NCBI GenBank assembly: GCA_964549915.1 | Contig: CAZJWX010000016.1 | Span: 1 to 64,000, forward strand | Length of the DNA: 64,000 nucleotides | DNA from: JAUZRW01 sp964549915 | GTDB lineage: Bacteria > Chloroflexota > Anaerolineae > Aggregatilineales > Phototrophicaceae | Reading direction: 5' to 3' | Part shown: one piece after another, positions 60,439 through 64,000 of the stretch | Layout: each line of letters opens with the position of its first letter | Numbering within the stretch: position 1 is the stretch's first letter | Position numbers and translations under genes: made by a program | Notes under the pieces: model-generated | The model's input: the letters and a program-made list of their open reading frames with translations, nothing else | What the model was told of the DNA's origin: nothing | Databases searched by the model: none

Positions 60439-61080
60439 TCACTCGACCAGGTTATGCTTCATGGCGATGGCAACAGCTTCCGCGCGGTTGTTGGCACCCA
60501 GCTTGCTGAGGACGCTGCTGACGTGGTGTTTGACGGTGGAGCGGCTGATGACGAGTTCTTCGGCGATTTCACCGTTGTTGTAACCGCGAATCAGCAGTTT
60601 GAGGACATCTTCTTCACGGTCGGTCAGGTCGAAGCCCGGTTTTTGCGGTTGTGTAGCGGCTTTGATCAATTCCTGCGTGGCCTCTGGCGAAAGCGTCGCC
60701 TGACCCTCGAATGCGTCGCGGATGGCCTGCGCCAATTCTTTCGTGCTGACGTTTTTCTTCATGTAGCTAATCGCGCCAGCGTTCAACGCCTCTTCGACCA
60801 TGCCATTGGTGTCATAGCTCGTCAGTGCAATGATTTTCACCCGGGGATACCGAGCCAGGATCTCACGAGTAGCGACGATACCGTTCTTCCCTGGCATGAC
60901 CAGATCCATCAGAATGACATCGGGTTGTTCCCGCTCACAGAGCAGAATCGCAGCATCTCCGGTCTTCGCTTCGCCAGCCCGCTCGAGATCATCGTGGGTA
61001 TCTAACATCAGTCGGAGGCCATCGCGCACCATATCGTGATCATCGACAATCATCACACGAATTGTCCGCTGCATTGCCAT
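60439..61080 (-). CDS. NarL/FixJ-family response regulator
   Basis: A 213-residue regulator. The receiver has VMIVDDHDMVRDGLRLML, the phospho-acceptor Asp59 in ILMDLVMPGKNG and the switch Thr/Lys (IALTSYDTNG, YMKKNVS). The C-terminal LuxR-type HTH is LTDREEDVLKLLIRGYNNGE to SRSTVKHHVSSVLSKLG. The ATG at 61080 has AGGAGA about 9 bp upstream. It lies 13 bp after its partner kinase gene. Targets are unknown. Confidence 0.94.
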   Translation of the reverse strand: MAMQRTIRVMIVDDHDMVRDGLRLMLDTHDDLERAGEAKTGDAAILLCEREQPDVILMDLVMPGKNGIVATREILARYPRVKIIALTSYDTNGMVEEALNAGAISYMKKNVSTKELAQAIRDAFEGQATLSPEATQELIKAATQPQKPGFDLTDREEDVLKLLIRGYNNGEIAEELVISRSTVKHHVSSVLSKLGANNRAEAVAIAMKHNLVE

Positions 61081-61093
61081 AATTGAGTTCTCC

Positions 61094-62950
61094 TCATCTC
61101 GGCCAGTGAATGATGATCCGGGTTCCTTCACCGTCTGAACTTTCAATAGAAAGCTCACCCCCGGTTTCCTGCGCTCGCTCCCGGATGCTCTTCAAGCCCA
61201 GACTCATTGAAGAGCTTGTATCTGGGTCGAAGCCGTCGCCATCATCGTGCACCTGTAGTGTGAAATGATCTGCTTCTTGCGTCAGACGCACTGCGACAGT
61301 GCTCGCATTCGCGTGCTTTGCCACGTTGTTGAGCGCCTCCTGTGTGATGTAGTAGATGGCGGTGTGCAGGCCGGGAGGTACTGACAGATTCGACGTTACA
61401 TATAGTATAACATCAATTTGTGTTTGCCCCAACACACCTTCGGTAAGCTGCTGGAAGAGGTCTTCGAGGCTCGTCTCCCACAGGCGTTCCGGGTGGAGTT
61501 CGAGCAGCAGCGTGCGCATCTTGGCGAGTGCCCCGCGATTCAGCGTGCGAATTTGTTCCAGGCGTGGCAAAACGTCGTCCGGCTGCGTTTCCCAGAGCTT
61601 GGGCAGCGCCTCTGCGATCAAATTGGCGGAGAAAAGAGTCTGGCTGACGGCATCATGCAGGTTACGGGCGAGCCGCTGGCGTTCTTCCAGCATGGCGAGC
61701 TTCTGCCCGCGTTCGTGCAGGCGCGTATTGTGAATGGCAATTGCTGCCTGTTCTGCGAACAGTTCCAGACGTCGCGCCTCGCGCTCGCCGAATAAACCCG
61801 GCTGGATGCTATCAACGTTCAGGAAGCCGATGATTTCTTCGCGCAGCTTGATGGGGATACCAATGTGCGAATTGAGCCAGGGCGTTCGTGTGCGCATATC
61901 GCTGTGTGTCCGCAGGTATTCTCGCACGTCGGAAATCACCAGAGATGTCCGTGTTTGCAGCATCTCCCGCAAATCATCATATGCTTCGACCTCGAGTTCA
62001 CCGTCTTTCAGCGGCTGGATGCGCGTTTTCCCGGAGTAATCGTCACGATCGACAAGCTGCGCTTTGCCATCCTGGATGATGATGATGTTGGCTGCATCGT
62101 TCGGCACAACCTCGCCGATATTTTCCAGAATACGGGAGAAGACTTCTGCCGGATCGAGGGAGCTTGTCATCGCCCGCAGCGTATCCAACTGGACTTCTGC
62201 CAGCAGCCGCTGCTCGTGCTGCATTGCATTGACCAGCTTCTGCTGCGTGATGTCCGTACAGATGCTGATTAATCCGATCGGCTCTCCGCCATCCCCCTTG
62301 ATCGTATCCGCATTGAACAGAATCGCGATCACCTCACCGCCGCTGGTCTTCAGGTCGACTTCGCCGCGCCAGGAACCATCACGGCGGATCGCCTGGAACA
62401 CTTCCTGTCCAACTTGTGGATCCCGGAAGAGGGTATTGGGAATCCCGACCACGTTGAGTTCACTGATGGCGAATCCAAACGTCTTGCTGAACGCGGGGTT
62501 CACATAAACGACCATGCCATCCGCATCTGCCACAATGACGGCATCGCTTGTGCTTTCCAGCGCTTTATTCGTAAATGCGAGCTTCTGGTAGATGCGCCGC
62601 TGTTTTTCGGAGCGATCCCTCATACGAACGATGCTTCGCAGGCGAATCTGCAACTCGTAAGGTTCGAGCGGAAAGCTGATGAGGTCATATTCATGATCCT
62701 GACTGCTTTGCGGAGGGGGATGATTGACCACATGCTGGTCAACCACAAGTACCCAGTATATCGAATGATTCGGATGGTTCACAGCCCAGCGCAGGGCTTT
62801 CTCCCAATTGAGATGATCGAAGAGGCCAATTGTGGGTGAATCGCTCTCCTGTGCATCCAGCAGTGTGACGAAGCGGTATGCTGATGGGCTGTGGCGGCGG
62901 ATGAACTGCTCTTGTGCAGCGTTTTGGAGTGCGAGTAGGATGTCCGTCAT
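61094..62950 (-). CDS. Sensor histidine kinase (degenerate receiver - PAS - GAF - HisKA_3 - HATPase)
   Basis: A 618-residue soluble kinase without membrane segments. Residues 1-110 look like a receiver fold lacking the phospho-acceptor site. PAS lies at about 125-240 (LESTSDAVIVADADGMVVYV, GISICTDIT-like end), GAF at about 255-410, the HisKA_3 phosphorylation site His432 in ERQRLARNLHDAVSQTLF, and the ATPase domain with YITQEALNNVAKHANA, HDDGDGFDP and LGLKSIRERA. It is a NarX/LiaS-like partner of the following response regulator. The signal is probably a cytoplasmic small molecule or redox state sensed by PAS/GAF. Confidence 0.92.
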   Translation of the reverse strand: MTDILLALQNAAQEQFIRRHSPSAYRFVTLLDAQESDSPTIGLFDHLNWEKALRWAVNHPNHSIYWVLVVDQHVVNHPPPQSSQDHEYDLISFPLEPYELQIRLRSIVRMRDRSEKQRRIYQKLAFTNKALESTSDAVIVADADGMVVYVNPAFSKTFGFAISELNVVGIPNTLFRDPQVGQEVFQAIRRDGSWRGEVDLKTSGGEVIAILFNADTIKGDGGEPIGLISICTDITQQKLVNAMQHEQRLLAEVQLDTLRAMTSSLDPAEVFSRILENIGEVVPNDAANIIIIQDGKAQLVDRDDYSGKTRIQPLKDGELEVEAYDDLREMLQTRTSLVISDVREYLRTHSDMRTRTPWLNSHIGIPIKLREEIIGFLNVDSIQPGLFGEREARRLELFAEQAAIAIHNTRLHERGQKLAMLEERQRLARNLHDAVSQTLFSANLIAEALPKLWETQPDDVLPRLEQIRTLNRGALAKMRTLLLELHPERLWETSLEDLFQQLTEGVLGQTQIDVILYVTSNLSVPPGLHTAIYYITQEALNNVAKHANASTVAVRLTQEADHFTLQVHDDGDGFDPDTSSSMSLGLKSIRERAQETGGELSIESSDGEGTRIIIHWPR

Positions 62951-63109
62951 CGTGCGTTTGTGTTGTGGTGTTGGATCGAATCATGCTCTGGTCTGCATGT
63001 CAGTGCAATCCATATTACCAACAAAAATGAAATCCAGCAGTAGCCATCTGGCCTATTTGTAACAGCAACCGACCCGCTGCGGCTGGCGATGTAGAGGCGA
63101 TGTAGATAG

Positions 63110-63138
63110 AAAAAGGCAGTTCAGGCGCATCCCTGAAC
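63110..63138 (-). terminator. Rho-independent terminator of the PA14/SH3 gene
   Basis: Seven-bp stem GTTCAGG (63119-63125) and CCTGAAC (63132-63138). On the minus strand it is followed by TGCCTTTTTC, 24 bp after the stop of the PA14/SH3 gene. Confidence 0.75.
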
Positions 63139-63162
63139 CACCTCATCTATGGATTTCGGGGG

Positions 63163-64000
63163 CTACTCGCGAATCGGGATCTGGGCCAGATCCGCCCCGG
63201 CTTCGATTCGTGCATATTGGGCGGAAACCCAGCCAACAATGCCGTTGTAGTCAATCTGCCACCAGGTCGCGTTCGCATTGCGTCCGATAACCTGGGCGGT
63301 ATCGTCCTCCGGCAGGTTGCCGATGTCGCGGAATTGCGTACCTGGCCCCGTGCGGATATTCACCGGGAAGGGAGTCGCTGTGACGATATAGCCTGTGCCA
63401 ACCGTTGGTTGCGTCGCATCTTCCACAGGCAACGCAGACAGATTCGGAAGCGAGATATAGGTCGCATTCACCCAACCGACCACCCCGTTCGCATTGACCT
63501 GCACCCAGGAACGATCACTTGTACGCGCCAGAGCGGGCACAACTTCGTTGTTGCTGATCTGCGTGAGGATGTTGCCCGTAATCGGATTGGGCGCATCGCG
63601 AACATTCAGAAGCCCGGTTGTGACAGTCGCCAGATAAGCAGATTGCGGCGCGTCCAGGCGATCAAAACTGAACTCCAGGAAGGCCAGCCCGGCTGATTCG
63701 TAGAATTCGACGGTAACGCCGTGGTTTCCGCTGAAGAGATTGCGCGTGGCGGTGTAAGTTTCGCCTGTCGCGATGTGCCATTCGTCAATCACCAGTGCAC
63801 CGTCAAGGTATACACGCAGGCCATCATCTGCCCTCGCCCGGATGCGGTAGTCACCACCAGCCAGATTGAGGGTTGTTGTCCAGCGCGCAGACCACTGATT
63901 GGCGGGCAGTGCGGGCAGCGGGGCATCGAGTCCCCAGTTTCCACCGGGTTGCATCTCGCCGCGTGTGACGATGGGCGCACCATTCAAGTTGGGATTTGCG
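63163..64000 (-). CDS. PA14-SH3 domain surface protein (5' end beyond the window)
   Basis: A partial protein whose N-terminal part lies past position 64000. The visible part starts inside a PA14-like domain (NQWSARWTTTLNLAGGDYRI, RADDGLRVYLDGALVIDEW, EFYESAGLAFLEFSFDR) and continues with two SH3_3-type domains (GLLNVRDAPNPITGNIL, WVQVNANGVVGWV; and PVNIRTGPGTQFRDIGNL, WWQIDYNGIVGWVSAQYARI). PA14 and bacterial SH3 modules bind carbohydrate and cell wall, so it is probably a secreted or surface-attached protein. Any start codon near 63987 (TTG) is internal, as the frame is open to the window edge. Confidence 0.85.
   Translation of the reverse strand, partial: ANPNLNGAPIVTRGEMQPGGNWGLDAPLPALPANQWSARWTTTLNLAGGDYRIRARADDGLRVYLDGALVIDEWHIATGETYTATRNLFSGNHGVTVEFYESAGLAFLEFSFDRLDAPQSAYLATVTTGLLNVRDAPNPITGNILTQISNNEVVPALARTSDRSWVQVNANGVVGWVNATYISLPNLSALPVEDATQPTVGTGYIVTATPFPVNIRTGPGTQFRDIGNLPEDDTAQVIGRNANATWWQIDYNGIVGWVSAQYARIEAGADLAQIPIRE

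Overview
The window looks like draft-quality chromosomal DNA (one 100-base N gap, one perfect tandem duplication) from a free-living, sugar-degrading bacterium. The most likely source is a Chloroflexota member of the Anaerolineae type. This is inferred from gene content: CUT1 and CUT2 sugar transporters, a kinase-AAA-TPR giant, F420-type enzymes, a complete coproporphyrin-type heme cluster, PA14/SH3 surface proteins and a cohesin/dockerin pair. No 16S rRNA or other decisive marker is present.

Layout. 0.1-7.9 kb: DJ-1/PfpI protein, sulfatase-maturase-like radical SAM enzyme with a SEC-C tail, a large Ser/Thr kinase-ATPase-TPR protein, and facing it a membrane protein that joins a dCache sensor to a module resembling a pentameric ligand-gated ion channel. 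8.1-8.6 kb: a serine recombinase remnant abutting tRNA-Glu(CUC). 8.6-13.5 kb: CUT2 sugar ABC transporter. 13.8-21.7 kb: an operon headed by a GntR regulator, with 2-oxo acid dehydrogenase E1alpha, E1beta and E2, an M24-fold protein with a substituted metal ligand, an aldehyde dehydrogenase and an SDR. 22.0-25.6 kb: a secreted protein (near-identical 109-residue repeats, cohesin-like domain, dockerin, fasciclin domain) followed by a membrane-anchored cohesin-like protein. 25.7-31.8 kb: GH2 glycosidase with a CUT1 transporter lacking its ATPase. 31.9-35.6 kb: perfect 1,890-bp tandem duplication carrying an ArsR-type regulator and an F420-type reductase. 35.5-38.6 kb: an oxidoreductase and a small membrane protein, each paired with a TetR repressor and clear palindromic operators. 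38.7-50.3 kb: ten-gene heme operon. 50.4-53.0 kb: GalT, a trehalose-synthase-like glycosyltransferase and a small acidic protein. 53.1-60.2 kb: an N-type (AtpQ/AtpR-containing) rotary ATPase operon preceded by a PRC-barrel gene. 60.4-63.0 kb: two-component system. 63.2 kb to the end: a PA14/SH3 protein cut by the window edge.

How it fits together. The glycosidase, both transporters, the cohesin/dockerin proteins and GalT point to polysaccharide or glycoside scavenging. The GntR operon would oxidise the resulting alcohols, aldehydes or 2-oxo acids. The heme operon covers every step from glutamyl-tRNA to heme and seems to hold two alternative last steps: a coproheme decarboxylase fused to a Rieske domain, and a radical SAM enzyme of the AhbD type. 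That would suit alternating oxic and anoxic conditions. The N-ATPase is usually a second, ion-pumping ATPase beside the housekeeping F-ATPase. The most novel items are the dCache-channel chimera, the ChdC-Rieske fusion, the cohesin/dockerin/fasciclin pair and the PRC-barrel gene coupled to the N-ATPase.
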